A stretch of DNA of 64,000 bases, taken from positions 689,001 to 753,000 of the forward strand of contig NW_024881560.1 of the NCBI RefSeq assembly GCF_019059575.1, in the 5' to 3' direction. Position numbers and translations under genes: made by a program. Below the pieces are notes generated by a model. It was not told where the DNA came from. It saw only the letters and a program-made list of their open reading frames with translations, and searched no databases. The DNA comes from Amphibalanus amphitrite (lineage: Eukaryota; Arthropoda; Thecostraca; Balanomorpha; Balanidae). Shown here piece after piece: positions 45,401 to 56,332 of this stretch. Positions within the stretch are counted from its first letter, which is position 1, and every line of letters starts with the position of its first letter.

Positions 45401-46716
45401 ACCCGTTCCGCCAAATCTTCCGAGAGTTTAGCTTCAATCGAGGAGTTCTCCTACGCGAAGACAGGCTCTACATCCCCGCCTCTGAGCCTGAACCTGGGGC
45501 TGGGAGCCTCCGACAGCGGGTGGTTGAGCTCGCGCACGAGGGCCACCAGGGGGTTGGCCGGTGCAAAAGGCTGCTGCGAGCGCAAGTCTGGTTCCCTCAT
45601 CTGGACGCGCTCGTCGACGAGAAGATCTCCAAGTGTCTGGCTTGTCAAGCCTCGACGTTCACTCCAACCAGAGACCCGCTAAAACCGACCCCCTTGCCTG
45701 AACGCCCATGGCAAAGGGTGGCAGCAGACTTCTGGGGTCCTCTGTCGAGTGGAGAGCACCTCCTGGTCGTCATCGACGAGTACAGCCGCTATCCTGAAGT
45801 AGAGATCACTTCTAGTACTAGCGGGCTGGCGACCATCCCCGTCCTCGACAAGATATTCGCAACCCACGGCATCCCGGAATCAGTGAAAACGGACGGTGGC
45901 CCCCCATTCAACGGACACGACTTCGCCATGTACGCGTGCTGGGCTGGCTTCACGCACCGCAGGGTCAGCCCCGAAGACCCAGAGGCAAATGGCCTTGCAG
46001 AGGCCTTTATGAAAACCATAAAGAAAACATGGCATACGTCCCGCATCGAAGGGAAAAATCCCAAACAGGAGTTGTACAAACTCCTACGACAGTACCGCGC
46101 AACACCGCACCCCAGCACTGGGAAACCCCCCGCGGAACTGCTCTTCAACCGGCCGTTTCGCACCCGGCTGCTGACAGCTGAGAGGCCAACACCTGGAACA
46201 CCGTCTCATGACGTGCAGAAACACGACGCACGGGCGAAGGATGTACAGAAGGCCTACAAGGACACCCCCAAGAACGTGCGACCTCACAACATTCAAACAG
46301 GCGATACGGTTCTTCTGCAGCGCCGGTCTACCAAGACGGCCTCACGCTACGACCCAGAGCCCTACAAGGTCGTCCAGATGAAGGGAACGCAGATCACCGC
46401 CACCCGCGGTGGATCTACCCTCACCAGGGACTCGCAGAAGTTTAAACGGATCGTCCGTCCCCAGCGCCCCAACTACAAACGGCAGCGCTTTCCACTGACG
46501 CTGCATGGCAACAGCGACGAACCGCGTCTAGGATCAGACTGGCCTACCCCCCCAGCCACGGTCAACGGCGCGGCAGGCCCTCCACACGCTACGGCCGAGA
46601 CCTCCAGGCCTGCGGAACTGCCCCCGCCGCCGCCGACCGCCGCCGCCCCGCCCAGCCGGCGCTCGGCCCGAGCTCGCCGGCTGCCCTCACACCTCGCGGG
46701 ATACGATCTCTCTTGA
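42463..46716 (+). CDS. Gag-Pol polyprotein of the Ty3/gypsy element
   Basis: One frame of 1417 codons; the frame also runs back into the LTR, but the ATG after the PBS is the likely start. Gag ends in a zinc knuckle (CALCGEKNHFVGAASC). Protease: FFVDSGCNKTLIP. Reverse transcriptase: ISNVVI, RMNIDMREPNKAI, FSELDMSHGFHQLAL and, at the catalytic box, SIHDNILVWG (44386-44394 encode HDN), where most relatives have a YxDD or SDD form. RNase H: VTDAG, FEKESLAQAW, TDHKPLL. Integrase: HEGHQGV...CLACQ zinc finger, then ADFWGPL, TDGGPPFNG and EANGLAEAF giving the D,D,E triad. The tail is Pro/Arg-rich, no chromodomain recognised. No frameshift between Gag and Pol, so both come from one reading frame. The N in the RT box is the only odd feature. 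Confidence 0.9.
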   Translation: MSFIPDAGLATAGKPCVLGTDPARYHDIFEEWLEHASLLVNSLGVTDDTQKLNLLLLWGGRDLRKLAKVAGVDTESDPPTTFKAAIVQIRAHCRQHVNLSMAVFRLMHARQGEKTVTEFLDELDSLATQCQFDTNPYTPERAKKDAFIFGTSDERLRQEALARDPDLQTLVKSALGYEQARKSSGAIQSEVGESVARVATRGRYSINQPTRTPSGQGGRGAGPRVRCKNCPPHYRPHPPGRCPARGKTCALCGEKNHFVGAASCTKAQVRFTAEDDEEAYQFEVDDKNSVGRVVEVGMIQPGHANVVQVSVNGTATSFFVDSGCNKTLIPVSAYHASLGKLEASSVKLRPYGTATLLRVKGEMRATLQSRNGAQCHTTVYIIDGHLAEPLLGDADAKALGILHIDAGGSAREGEPPGHVVGVAGIVDTLAAAGVTVQAKKCTSQDISGDDRRKIAAIVNKHKKVFEGVGLLKDDEVSFHIDPEATPVVAPYRPVPLAYQERLSAHLAELRAEGKIEDVGPQEECPWISNVVITEKKEAGKIRMNIDMREPNKAIRRTPRHVTTVAEMRHMLEGARVFSELDMSHGFHQLALAEESRKMGAFRTHEGLHRFKVLFFGASPASDIFHDRISATLRGLTGCTSIHDNILVWGKTAEEHATNLDACLQRLQERGLTLRKEKCTFGSEEVNWFGWVFSKSGMSADPRKVKAIREAGPPQTTDDVRSFLQACQYNARFMFNSEQAYAQLTKPLRELTRKHARFIWSKECEQAYQAILKAMTSETALRPFDPQLPTKLVTDAGPDGIAASLFQVTSDGTWIPIDHASRSLTPCEQRYCQFEKESLAQAWGMNVHRHYLLGIRFDSVTDHKPLLAVYNGKRRGNARVERHKLQTQEFQYQMVHLPGKANPCDYASRHPMPLSSYHAAQLDDMILYRHDEICINAVISDDTPDAINIKEVQEATARDPQSQKLIKCIQQGYITRDPDLDPFRQIFREFSFNRGVLLREDRLYIPASEPEPGAGSLRQRVVELAHEGHQGVGRCKRLLRAQVWFPHLDALVDEKISKCLACQASTFTPTRDPLKPTPLPERPWQRVAADFWGPLSSGEHLLVVIDEYSRYPEVEITSSTSGLATIPVLDKIFATHGIPESVKTDGGPPFNGHDFAMYACWAGFTHRRVSPEDPEANGLAEAFMKTIKKTWHTSRIEGKNPKQELYKLLRQYRATPHPSTGKPPAELLFNRPFRTRLLTAERPTPGTPSHDVQKHDARAKDVQKAYKDTPKNVRPHNIQTGDTVLLQRRSTKTASRYDPEPYKVVQMKGTQITATRGGSTLTRDSQKFKRIVRPQRPNYKRQRFPLTLHGNSDEPRLGSDWPTPPATVNGAAGPPHATAETSRPAELPPPPPTAAAPPSRRSARARRLPSHLAGYDLS

Positions 46717-47037
46717 GCGTGCGGCACCGCCCCCCCCCCTCCCCTCCCACACATATAACTTAAGAAGCGCAGATTTTGTTCGCCGCGGCATTGGCGGCCA
46801 CGGCCGTACTGGCGCGGCCAAGCTGTCGGGCGGTGTTATCCTGTTCGGCGTTATCTCAGGGTGCGTCTTTTCTGTTTTGCTTTTGTTGTGGATAGCTTTC
46901 GAAGACGTGGTACTCATGCCTTCCTCATGCATGTTCGTTCGGCCCACATTTCGCGCTGCGAGTAATCACTGGTTCGCCACGCTTCAACCCCCTCCATATA
47001 GGTGCGCGGCCACCGCTGGTGTTGTGTTGTTGGACCT

Positions 47038-47046
47038 GAGGAGGGG
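47038..47046 (+). other. Polypurine tract
   Basis: GAGGAGGGG directly precedes the TGTAGTG start of the 3' LTR, the place where second-strand priming occurs in LTR elements. A longer copy of the same phrase occurs within the LTR. Confidence 0.75.
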
Positions 47047-47227
47047 TGTAGTGTTGAGCCTCAAGCTCCACATCACTTAATGGCTGTGCTGCAGCTCCCT
47101 GTGTTGACCTGAGGAGGGGTGTAGTGTTGGACCTCAACGGTGACTCAGTGTGTTGCCTCCCTCAGGTGTGTTGGCCTCTCAGCAACGGGCTGTGAATAAA
47201 CAAGCTAGGGCAGACGACTTCTTTACA
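47047..47227 (+). repeat. 3' LTR of the Ty3/gypsy element
   Basis: 181 bp, identical to 42270-42450, followed by the CCCAT target duplication. Confidence 0.92.
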
Positions 47228-47403
47228 CCCATGTTAAGTCAATGGGGTTTTGGACACTTTTTGCGCGATCGCCAATGGCGGGAAAACGAGCCAAGAAGGA
47301 GGTGGTTTTCTTCCCAGCATTTTATGGCAAACACGTTCCGGTACACGGTAGTGTACGAACTCAAAAACAGTTCATAAACTGCCAATACGCGGTCATATTT
47401 AAC

Positions 47404-49222
47404 CAGGGGCGGATCCAGGAAAACTCCAAGGTGAGGGTCATGAATCGAAGTGGTGCCCCTACCTATACCCAAAATTAAAAACTCAACGGATTTCGTCCAC
47501 TTCATTTTTGTGGTGCCCCCATTTTCAGTTTTTTATTTTTATTTTTTATTTTTAGTCAGTATCTTACCTCTTAGCCACAACCACATTTACCAATTGTAAG
47601 CAAGTATATATGAATGTGCTATGTGTATATATGTTGTGGACGCTGAGTAATGAGTACTTACCAGGAACGTTATCAGGTAAGCAAATCGTTGTCAGTCCGA
47701 CGAACTTGACCCTGGCGTCTAAAGGGTCTGTCCTTGACACTTCAGGCTTGTCAGGGGCACCAAAGTTCTTCCAGGGACACCACAAACCTGTCAGGGGCAC
47801 CTACGGCCTTGTAGGGGCGCCACAGGCCCGCCAGAGGCACCACAGACCTGCCAGGAAGCAGGGGCACCACAGGTCTAGCAAGTATACACGACAGGCCTGT
47901 CAGGGGCACAACGGGCCTGTAGGGCCCATGAGCACCCCTAGGGGCAGGGGCACCACAGTCCTTCCAGGGGCACCGCAGGCCTGTGAGGGGCACCAGCGGC
48001 CTAGCAGGGGCACCAGTCAACACAGGCCTGCCAGGGGTACCACAGACCTGCCAGGGGCACCAGAGGCCTGCCAGGAGCACCACCGACCTCGCAGGGGTAA
48101 CTTGGGCCTGTCAGGGCCCAGGGGCACCACGGGCCTGTCGAGAGGCACTTCAGGCTTTTCAGGGGCACCATAGTCCTCTCAGGGCGCAGGGGTAGCAGGG
48201 GCACCAGAGGCCTGCCAGGGGCACTACAGGCCTAGCAAGGGCACCACTGGTCTATCAGGGGCACCACGAGCCTGTCATAGCCAGGCATCTCAGGCTTGTC
48301 AAGGCCCAGGGGCACCACAGGTCTGTGAGGGGCACCAGCGACCTAGCAGGGGCACCAGTCAACACAGGTCTGCCAGGGGCGCCACAGACCTGCCAGGGGC
48401 ACCACAGACCTACCAGGGGCACCAGAGGCCTGCCAGGGGCACCACCGGCCTCGCAGGGGCACCTTGGGCCTGTCAGGGGCACGACGGGCCTGCCGAGGGG
48501 CACTTCAGACTTTTCAGGGGCACCAGTCCTCTCCGGGCGCAGGGGCACCAGAGGCCTGCCAGGGGCACCAGCGGCCTAGCAAGGGCACCAGAGGCCTGCC
48601 AGGGGCACCAGCGGCCTAGCAAGGGCACCAGAGGCCTGCCAGGGGCACCACAGGCCTAACAAGGGCACCACGGGCCTGTCAGGGGCACCTCAGGCTTGTC
48701 AGGGGCACCTCAGGCTTGTCAGGGCCCAGGGACACCACAGTCCTTCCAAGGGCACCGCAAGCCTGTCAGGGGCACCAGAGGCCTGCCAGGGGCACCACAG
48801 GCCTAGCAAGGGCACCTCTGGCCTGTCAGGGGCACCTCAGGCTTGTCAGGGCCCAGGGGCACCACAGTCCTTCCAGGGGCATTACAAGCCTGTCAGGGGC
48901 ACCAGAGGCCTAGCAAGGGCACCACAGGCCTGCCAGGGGCACCACCGGCCTTGCAGGGGCGCCTCAGGCCTGTCAGGGGCACCACGTGCCTGCCGGGGAC
49001 ACTTCAGGCTTGTCAGGGGCGTTACAGCCCTGTCAGGGCCCAGGGGCACCAGGCCCGTGGTGTCCCTGCTAGGCCTGTGGTGCCCCTGGCGGTCCTGTGG
49101 TGTCCCTGTCAGGACTGTGCTACCCCTGATAGGCCGGTGGTGCCCCTGGAAGGTCTTTGGGCCCCCGGACCTCAAGGGGGGGGGCCATGACCCATGTGAC
49201 CCCCCCCTTGGATCCGCCCCTG
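47404..49222. mobile_element. hAT-type element with 20-bp minisatellite (copy 3)
   Basis: The same ends as 38307-40090 (CAGGGGCGGATCCAGG and its inverted partner), with its own exact 8-bp target duplication TATTTAAC (47396-47403, 49223-49230). The intact target is seen on the minus strand near 40404-40435. The unique left part and the minisatellite are nearly identical to the other copy but unit numbers differ in places (for example around 48690-48900). Confidence 0.9.
47770..49150. repeat. 20-bp minisatellite inside hAT copy 3
   Basis: The same GGGGCACCACAGGCCTGCCA unit and the same polarity flip (near 49052) as in the copy at 38676-40045. Units lack stops, so Gly/Pro-rich frames open on both strands. 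Confidence 0.85.
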
Positions 49223-49267
49223 TATTTAACACCAAGTGCCTACAGGAAGGATTGTTGCCGAAATACA

Positions 49268-49269
<2 letters not shown>

Positions 49270-49354
<85 letters not shown>
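49270..49354. repeat. (TA)n microsatellite
   Basis: Pure TA dinucleotides between the Penelope-type fragment and the mariner-like element. Confidence 0.92.
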
Positions 49355-49359
<5 letters not shown>

Positions 49360-50324
49360 GTTTCTGAAAATGCTGACACATTTGTTTTGATATTTGGAGG
49401 AATTTACTGCATTTAAATGCACGTGTTCAATACACGAGACGAAAGAATAGTTTTTGGAAATTTGTTTGACAGCATCGGTGCTTTCATTCATCACGCCGTA
49501 TTACTGACACGGAAGAAAAGGCTATGATAGTGCATTTCTACTTCGAAACCAATTCAGTTGTTTTGGAACAAAGGCGCTGATCTGGATCTGGATCTGGATC
49601 TGATTTGGACAACCGGATCTGGAGCGAGAATGCCCCAGACGAGGTCGCAGAACGCCAGCTGCACCCACCCCCCATGAACTACGTGGTGCGCCGTAAGCAG
49701 CACGGGCGTTATCGGTCCAATCTGGATCGAAGATGACGCGGGCGAGGTCCCACAGTGACGGCAGAGCGCTATGTGCAGCTGCTAAAGAAGTTAGGGGCTG
49801 CGCTCCAGAGGAAGTGTGTGGACACCATCAACGAGCAGTGGCTGCAGCAGGATGGTGCCCCCGCTCCTGCAGCCACTGACACCCTCGAGTGGCAGCAGGA
49901 GCGCTTCGGGGGCAGCTCATCTCCGGAGGCACCCCCACCAAGTGGCCACCGAGGTCTTCGGACCTCACGCCGGCGGACTTCTACCTCTGGAGTCATGTCA
50001 AGGAAAGAGCCTACAAGAGTGAACCCCGAGACATTCCCGAGCTGAAGGCTGCGGTCCGCCCGTGCGTGAGGGCGGTGACGCCCCAGGAGCGCCGCCGAGT
50101 TCTGGAAGCAGTGCGCCGTCGGGCCGAACTCTGTTTGGCCAGAAGTGGTGGTCACTTCGAGCACCTGCTCTAGGTTCCGGGAAGAGGATGAAATAATGAT
50201 CATTGGCGATGGATGTGAATTTCCAATGATGACTGATAAGTTGTAGCCTATGACAATGTGTGTGCGTCAATAAACACGAGAGATATAGGAGAAATAAATG
50301 TGTCAGCATTTTCAGAAACACCCT
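49355..50324 (+). mobile_element. Decayed mariner/Tc1-type element
   Basis: Inverted ends AGGGTGTTTCTGAAAATGCT and its complement, continuing for about 29 bases, inside TA-rich sequence. The interior holds the C-terminal half of a mariner-type transposase in pieces: QWLQQDGAPAPAATD and WQQERFGG near 49835-49920, then in another frame RSSDLTPADFYLWSHVKERA and the helical tail to about 50173. The QDGAP and SPDLTP.DF.LW signatures are typical of IS630/mariner-type enzymes. The N-terminal half is missing and a frameshift splits the rest, so it cannot encode an active enzyme. Confidence 0.8.
49740..50173 (+). pseudogene. Mariner-type transposase remnant
   Basis: Two frames share the remnant: one from about 49755 to 49920, with the WLQQDGAPAP motif, and the next from about 49920 to a stop at 50173, with SDLTPADFYLW. 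The break lies between the two conserved motifs, after FGG. The first catalytic Asp region and DNA-binding part are not recognisable. Confidence 0.7.
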
Positions 50325-50332
50325 GTATATAT

Positions 50333-51618
<1,286 letters not shown>

Positions 51619-51639
51619 ACAAACTTATGCCAGATTAAA

Positions 51640-51801
51640 TATAGCGAACAAACTAATAAGTGACGTTTCGACTTTTTATTGCTAAAGTCTGCCTCAGCAG
51701 TTAACTCTGGCAAGCCATATCTGTGGCTTGCCAGAGTTAACTTCTGAGGCAGACTTTAGCAATAAAAAGTCGAAACGTCACTTATTAGTTTGTTCGCTAT
51801 A
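51640..51801. repeat. Inverted repeat, two 78-bp arms, 6-nt loop
   Basis: Arms 51640-51717 and 51724-51801 are reverse complements at 77 of 78 positions. The arm includes CTGAGGCAGACTTTAGC and AAAAAGTCGAAACGTCAC, a phrase that resembles a hammerhead-ribozyme tail of retroelement origin. It is flanked by TA tracts. Likely a Penelope-type terminal fragment duplicated head to head. Confidence 0.85.
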
Positions 51802-51816
51802 TATATATATGTATAT

Positions 51817-53097
51817 GTTACAGGGAGTTTGAGAAATCCGTGAGTTTGCAAACTCCCTAGTGAGTTTGCAAACTCCCTGACCCATCAGTGACTTTGCAAA
51901 CTCACTAGGGAGTTTGCAAATTCACTAGGGAGTTTGCAAACTCACTGACCGGTCAGGGAGTTTGAGAAATTCCAGAGCGATTGGGCCAAATAAAATCAAA
52001 TGTGTAAGATGAGGGTGGCATACGTGCTGTCCGTGATGTTAAAACAAAAGCGACTAGTGGTACGGCCTATATAACCGTCGCACGCTGACAAAAAGCTTAC
52101 AGATCCTTCATTGTTTTACCGAAAAAAATGCTACTCGCGGCTATGTAGAGGGGAGGTTCGGAGCAACGTGCTCCTCCGTTCCGTCCTTTCCATCCTCAGG
52201 AATCAGGATAGGTACTGAAATCCTTCTCGTCCACGCCGAAACCCCCATTCCGGGCTGGACAGTGGACAGGCACCTTTATCTCATGCGGGCTGCTCCCTTG
52301 GAGCTGCACCGCTGCTCCCGAGGGAGCGCACCCCGTAGCCGGGTGCAAAGAGTGCTTCGGGGGGGGGGGGGGGGGCTGGTCGGTCTGTCAATTCGGACGG
52401 GCTCAGCCCCGGCGACTCTGCATATAGGGTGTCTGCCCAGACCAATGTCTCCCCCTATAATTCCTATCATTCGTCCGACTCTGAAATGGTCTTGTCAGAC
52501 CGAAAGGGCCTAACCCAACAAAACAAAAACAAACAAGCAACGTGCGCCAGTCGTAGCTGGGCTGGCTGCCAACAGCGCCGGCTCTCGTTGACACGTCTAT
52601 GACGGAGTGGGAATGGGCGTGAATTGATGCGTGTGCCTGTACTTTAGCATAAGTGACCAACAGTGAGCTGTTTCTACTTTGATATATTTAGCCTGACTCT
52701 AGAATAGCCACACTTGAGTGGAACGGGTCTAATTGGGTCGTGAACTAAATAAATGTATAACTAAATAAAGCGGCGGTACATGCATAGGTAAATCACTGAG
52801 CAGTTTAAAATAAAAGAGGTATTTAATTAAGGTGTGCATATGATCTATAAGCTTTTTGTTAGCGTGCGAGGCCTTAGAGCTACCCTCCTTTGTTTTGACA
52901 TCACGGACGGCACGTATGCCACCCACATGCTGCACACTTGTTTTTATTTGGCCCAATCACTCTGAAATTTCTCAAACTCCCTGACCGGTCAGTGAGTTTG
53001 CAAACTCCCTAGTGAATTTGTAAACTCCCTAGTGAGTTTGCAAACTCACTGACGGGTCAGGGAGTTTGCAAACTCACGGATTTCTCAAACTCCCTGT

Positions 53098-53100
<3 letters not shown>
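51817..53100. mobile_element. Long-TIR element in (TA)n (copy 3, reversed)
   Basis: Inverted ends as in the other copies, with the interior reversed relative to copies 1 and 2. Near 52040-52085 it holds the phrase that is interrupted by the hAT element in copy 1, so it serves as the empty site. A G-run lies at 52359-52374. Closest to copy 1. Confidence 0.8.

Positions 53101-53170
<70 letters not shown>
53101..53170. repeat. (TA)n microsatellite
   Basis: Pure TA dinucleotides between long-TIR copy 3 and the left Penelope-like unit. Confidence 0.92.
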
Positions 53171-53173
<3 letters not shown>

Positions 53174-54810
53174 TACATCGTTGAACACGACAGCATTCCT
53201 TGTGTTGTTGAGCTTCTTGGACTCATTTTCAAAGCGTCGTACTATACTTTTCTGCTCAGACGTTAAAGTAAATAGAAGTTGACCGAAGGAAGCAATGATT
53301 GTTAAAGTAAGAGCTGCAGCTAGGTATAAATGTTTTCCCATGTAGTTAAAATGAAACTTCTTTGTTGAATAATAGTCTATTTAAAGTAAAGCTTTCGATC
53401 AACGTTGATCATCATCAGTACAAAATTATAAACGATAGATGCCGCGCATGAATTGTCACAGTTATATACAAAATTGCAAATCACATCATTATGTTTTTAA
53501 CTCGGCACCACGTTTCTGCAAAAGAAGTTTCGCATTTCGGCCTGAGGCGAACTAGATGAACGAAGATGAACAATAAAGCACATCATACTCGTATGTACAC
53601 ACAGTAAACCTATGTGTTAGTCATTTGTCTGTCAAAGAGAGGGATGTTCGTCAGGGTCTTTGTATGTGTGTTGATGATCGGGGATGTGTCTCGAATGATA
53701 ATGGTCTCTGTGATGGCTAGTCGTCGTCTGTCGTTTTGTCGTGCCAGTATGGTGGTGTTTGCTGTCAGTAAGTCTCTGGTAAGTCGAATCCCGTGGTGCT
53801 CTGAAAGATGTGTTTTAGGTCCTCCGTCTTGTAAGTGCATTGTCAGTCGGCGGCTGAGTGATGTGGTCGTGTGTCCAACGTAGTATACGTTACGGGTTGC
53901 GCAGTCCCCGGTAGAACACTGAAAACGATATACTACGTTGGTCTGTTGTAGAGTTGTGGTTTGTTCCATGTTGTTCCGCATGATGAGTGAAGAGGTGCGA
54001 GGAGACTTATAGTATATTTTGAATCGTAAGCGATGGTCAGGCTGGGCCGGTGTCACGTTCTTCGAAATGATGTCTCGCATGGCCTTCTCGTCTTTTTTCC
54101 AGGATGGTGTGAGGGTGTTTCTGTAGTATATGTCGATGTTGCTACAGGGGTTGTGTCCTGTGTTTGAGTCGGTGTTGCATGCTGTCATGTACTTGTCAAT
54201 CATGTCACGTGAAATGTCGTCGAAGTCACGGTTACTATAGCCATTGTTGACAAGCATCTGCCTCACTCGCTTCAGTTCACGATGAGCCACTTCCCACGTC
54301 GAACAAACTTTTAGGGCTCTCCTGACGTACGACCGAATCACACCGCGTCTATACGTATCAGTACAGTCCCCATTCGCATTCATACATCGTCCCATGTTTG
54401 TCGGTTTCACATAGACATCTGTATCAAAGCCGTTGTCGTTAGCATGAATCATAAGGTCAAGGAAGGGTAATTTCTTGTTTACGTTGAGCTCAGTAGTGAA
54501 GGCAAGACCTGACTCAGTTTGGAGCATGTCTCTCAACATTTCCAGATCATCTGCACTGCGCACGTCTACAAAAATATCATCGACGTACCGGCGGTAGATA
54601 AAGGGCTTCGGTTCACATTCGTTCAGGACCTTACTTTCGATGTGGCACATAAATGCGTTGGCAAATAAGACACCGAGCGGTGAACCCATCGCTACGCCAT
54701 CGACCTGGTGGTACATTTTGCCAGAGGGACATCTAAAGGGGACCTCGAGAGTGCACGCACGCAAAAGGGACTCTAGTATGTTTCTAGGTAACTTGGGTGC
54801 CGCGATACTG
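53171..54810 (-). mobile_element. Penelope-like element B, left unit (minus)
   Basis: Mirror image of 54930-56600. Contains the RT/GIY-YIG frame (53610-54809), a downstream region with a hammerhead-like motif (53391-53418) and a tail encoding FENESKKLNNTRNAVVFNDV. Its 5' end is cut at 54810, about 110 bases short of the right unit. The arms appear identical over the coding part. Confidence 0.88.
53610..54809 (-). CDS. Penelope-like RT with GIY-YIG nuclease (B, left copy), 5'-truncated
   Basis: About 399 residues identical to the right copy from SIAAPKLPRN onward. Motifs: DGVAMGSPLGVLFANAFM, YRRYVDDIFVDV, KKLPFLDLMI, then VVYRFQC..C, VYYVGHTTTSLSRRLTMHL of the GIY-YIG domain, ending MTNT. Frame intact. 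It lacks the first RT motifs because the copy breaks in the spacer shared with the right copy. Confidence 0.9.
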   Translation of the reverse strand, partial: SIAAPKLPRNILESLLRACTLEVPFRCPSGKMYHQVDGVAMGSPLGVLFANAFMCHIESKVLNECEPKPFIYRRYVDDIFVDVRSADDLEMLRDMLQTESGLAFTTELNVNKKLPFLDLMIHANDNGFDTDVYVKPTNMGRCMNANGDCTDTYRRGVIRSYVRRALKVCSTWEVAHRELKRVRQMLVNNGYSNRDFDDISRDMIDKYMTACNTDSNTGHNPCSNIDIYYRNTLTPSWKKDEKAMRDIISKNVTPAQPDHRLRFKIYYKSPRTSSLIMRNNMEQTTTLQQTNVVYRFQCSTGDCATRNVYYVGHTTTSLSRRLTMHLQDGGPKTHLSEHHGIRLTRDLLTANTTILARQNDRRRLAITETIIIRDTSPIINTHTKTLTNIPLFDRQMTNT

Positions 54811-54818
54811 AAGACTTC

Positions 54819-56141
54819 GTGGACATTCTTCGAGCCAACAAACCCAACGGTATACTAGCATCACTTGACGTCACCAGCCTGTTTACCAACGTACCAGTCA
54901 AAAGAACTATCGCAATCATACTTGATTATGTGTACAACAGCAGTATCGCGGCACCCAAGTTACCTAGAAACATACTAGAGTCCCTTTTGCGTGCGTGCAC
55001 TCTCGAGGTCCCCTTTAGATGTCCCTCTGGCAAAATGTACCACCAGGTCGATGGCGTAGCGATGGGTTCACCGCTCGGTGTCTTATTTGCCAACGCATTT
55101 ATGTGCCACATCGAAAGTAAGGTCCTGAACGAATGTGAACCGAAGCCCTTTATCTACCGCCGGTACGTCGATGATATTTTTGTAGACGTGCGCAGTGCAG
55201 ATGATCTGGAAATGTTGAGAGACATGCTCCAAACTGAGTCAGGTCTTGCCTTCACTACTGAGCTCAACGTAAACAAGAAATTACCCTTCCTTGACCTTAT
55301 GATTCATGCTAACGACAACGGCTTTGATACAGATGTCTATGTGAAACCGACAAACATGGGACGATGTATGAATGCGAATGGGGACTGTACTGATACGTAT
55401 AGACGCGGTGTGATTCGGTCGTACGTCAGGAGAGCCCTAAAAGTTTGTTCGACGTGGGAAGTGGCTCATCGTGAACTGAAGCGAGTGAGGCAGATGCTTG
55501 TCAACAATGGCTATAGTAACCGTGACTTCGACGACATTTCACGTGACATGATTGACAAGTACATGACAGCATGCAACACCGACTCAAACACAGGACACAA
55601 CCCCTGTAGCAACATCGACATATACTACAGAAACACCCTCACACCATCCTGGAAAAAAGACGAGAAGGCCATGCGAGACATCATTTCGAAGAACGTGACA
55701 CCGGCCCAGCCTGACCATCGCTTACGATTCAAAATATACTATAAGTCTCCTCGCACCTCTTCACTCATCATGCGGAACAACATGGAACAAACCACAACTC
55801 TACAACAGACCAACGTAGTATATCGTTTTCAGTGTTCTACCGGGGACTGCGCAACCCGTAACGTATACTACGTTGGACACACGACCACATCACTCAGCCG
55901 CCGACTGACAATGCACTTACAAGACGGAGGACCTAAAACACATCTTTCAGAGCACCACGGGATTCGACTTACCAGAGACTTACTGACAGCAAACACCACC
56001 ATACTGGCACGACAAAACGACAGACGACGACTAGCCATCACAGAGACCATTATCATTCGAGACACATCCCCGATCATCAACACACATACAAAGACCCTGA
56101 CGAACATCCCTCTCTTTGACAGACAAATGACTAACACATAG
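54819..56141 (+). CDS. Penelope-like RT with GIY-YIG nuclease (B, right copy)
   Basis: About 440 residues, open from the unit border; the first codons are not a true start (GTG). RT: ASLDVTSLFTNVPV, DGVAMGSPLGVLFANAFM, RYVDDIFVDV, KKLPFLDLMI. Linker with a SRDMIDKYM segment. GIY-YIG: VVYRFQCSTGDC, YYVGHTTTSLSRRLTMHLQD, HHGIRL and TETIIIRDTSPIIN, where the glutamate of the nuclease site lies. The complete catalytic set of both domains is present; only the N-terminus is missing. No internal stop. Confidence 0.9.
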   Translation: MDILRANKPNGILASLDVTSLFTNVPVKRTIAIILDYVYNSSIAAPKLPRNILESLLRACTLEVPFRCPSGKMYHQVDGVAMGSPLGVLFANAFMCHIESKVLNECEPKPFIYRRYVDDIFVDVRSADDLEMLRDMLQTESGLAFTTELNVNKKLPFLDLMIHANDNGFDTDVYVKPTNMGRCMNANGDCTDTYRRGVIRSYVRRALKVCSTWEVAHRELKRVRQMLVNNGYSNRDFDDISRDMIDKYMTACNTDSNTGHNPCSNIDIYYRNTLTPSWKKDEKAMRDIISKNVTPAQPDHRLRFKIYYKSPRTSSLIMRNNMEQTTTLQQTNVVYRFQCSTGDCATRNVYYVGHTTTSLSRRLTMHLQDGGPKTHLSEHHGIRLTRDLLTANTTILARQNDRRRLAITETIIIRDTSPIINTHTKTLTNIPLFDRQMTNT

Positions 56142-56332
56142 GTTTACTGTGTGTACATACGAGTATGATGTGCTTTATTGTTCATCTTCGTTCATCTAGT
56201 TCGCCTCAGGCCGAAATGCGAAACTTCTTTTGCAGAAACGTGGTGCCGAGTTAAAAACATAATGATGTGATTTGCAATTTTGTATATAACTGTGACAATT
56301 CATGCGCGGCATCTATCGTTTATAATTTTGTA

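Larger units (their letters stand above)
42270..47227 (+). mobile_element. Complete Ty3/gypsy LTR retrotransposon
   Basis: A 4958-bp element with two identical 181-bp LTRs (42270-42450 and 47047-47227), each TG...CA, and a 5-bp target duplication CCCAT (42265-42269, 47228-47232). A primer binding site follows the 5' LTR, a polypurine tract precedes the 3' LTR, and one uninterrupted Gag-Pol frame fills the middle. Identical LTRs mean a recent insertion. No envelope gene. It stands inside the RPRD2 intron in the same orientation as the gene. Confidence 0.92.
47233..49269 (+). mobile_element. Penelope-type N-terminal fragment split by a hAT element
   Basis: 47345-47403 and 49223-49269 join, once the hAT element at 47404-49222 and its duplicate target are removed, into the same sequence as 40404-40470 read on the other strand. 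The peptide includes RTQKQFINCQYAVIFNTKC and, further on, LLPKY, like the segment after Penelope-like element B (ENLLPKYANI). It runs into (TA)n at 49270. So an inverted partner of element A lies on the far side of the Ty3/gypsy element. 47233-47344 is unassigned. Confidence 0.6.

Noticed and set aside
49240..49494. [11 protein letters not shown] peptides
   Set aside because: Translation of (TA)n microsatellites.
51724..51801. Full hammerhead ribozyme in the 78-bp foldback
   Set aside because: The core reads CTGAGGCAGAC rather than CUGANGA, so an active ribozyme is not supported.
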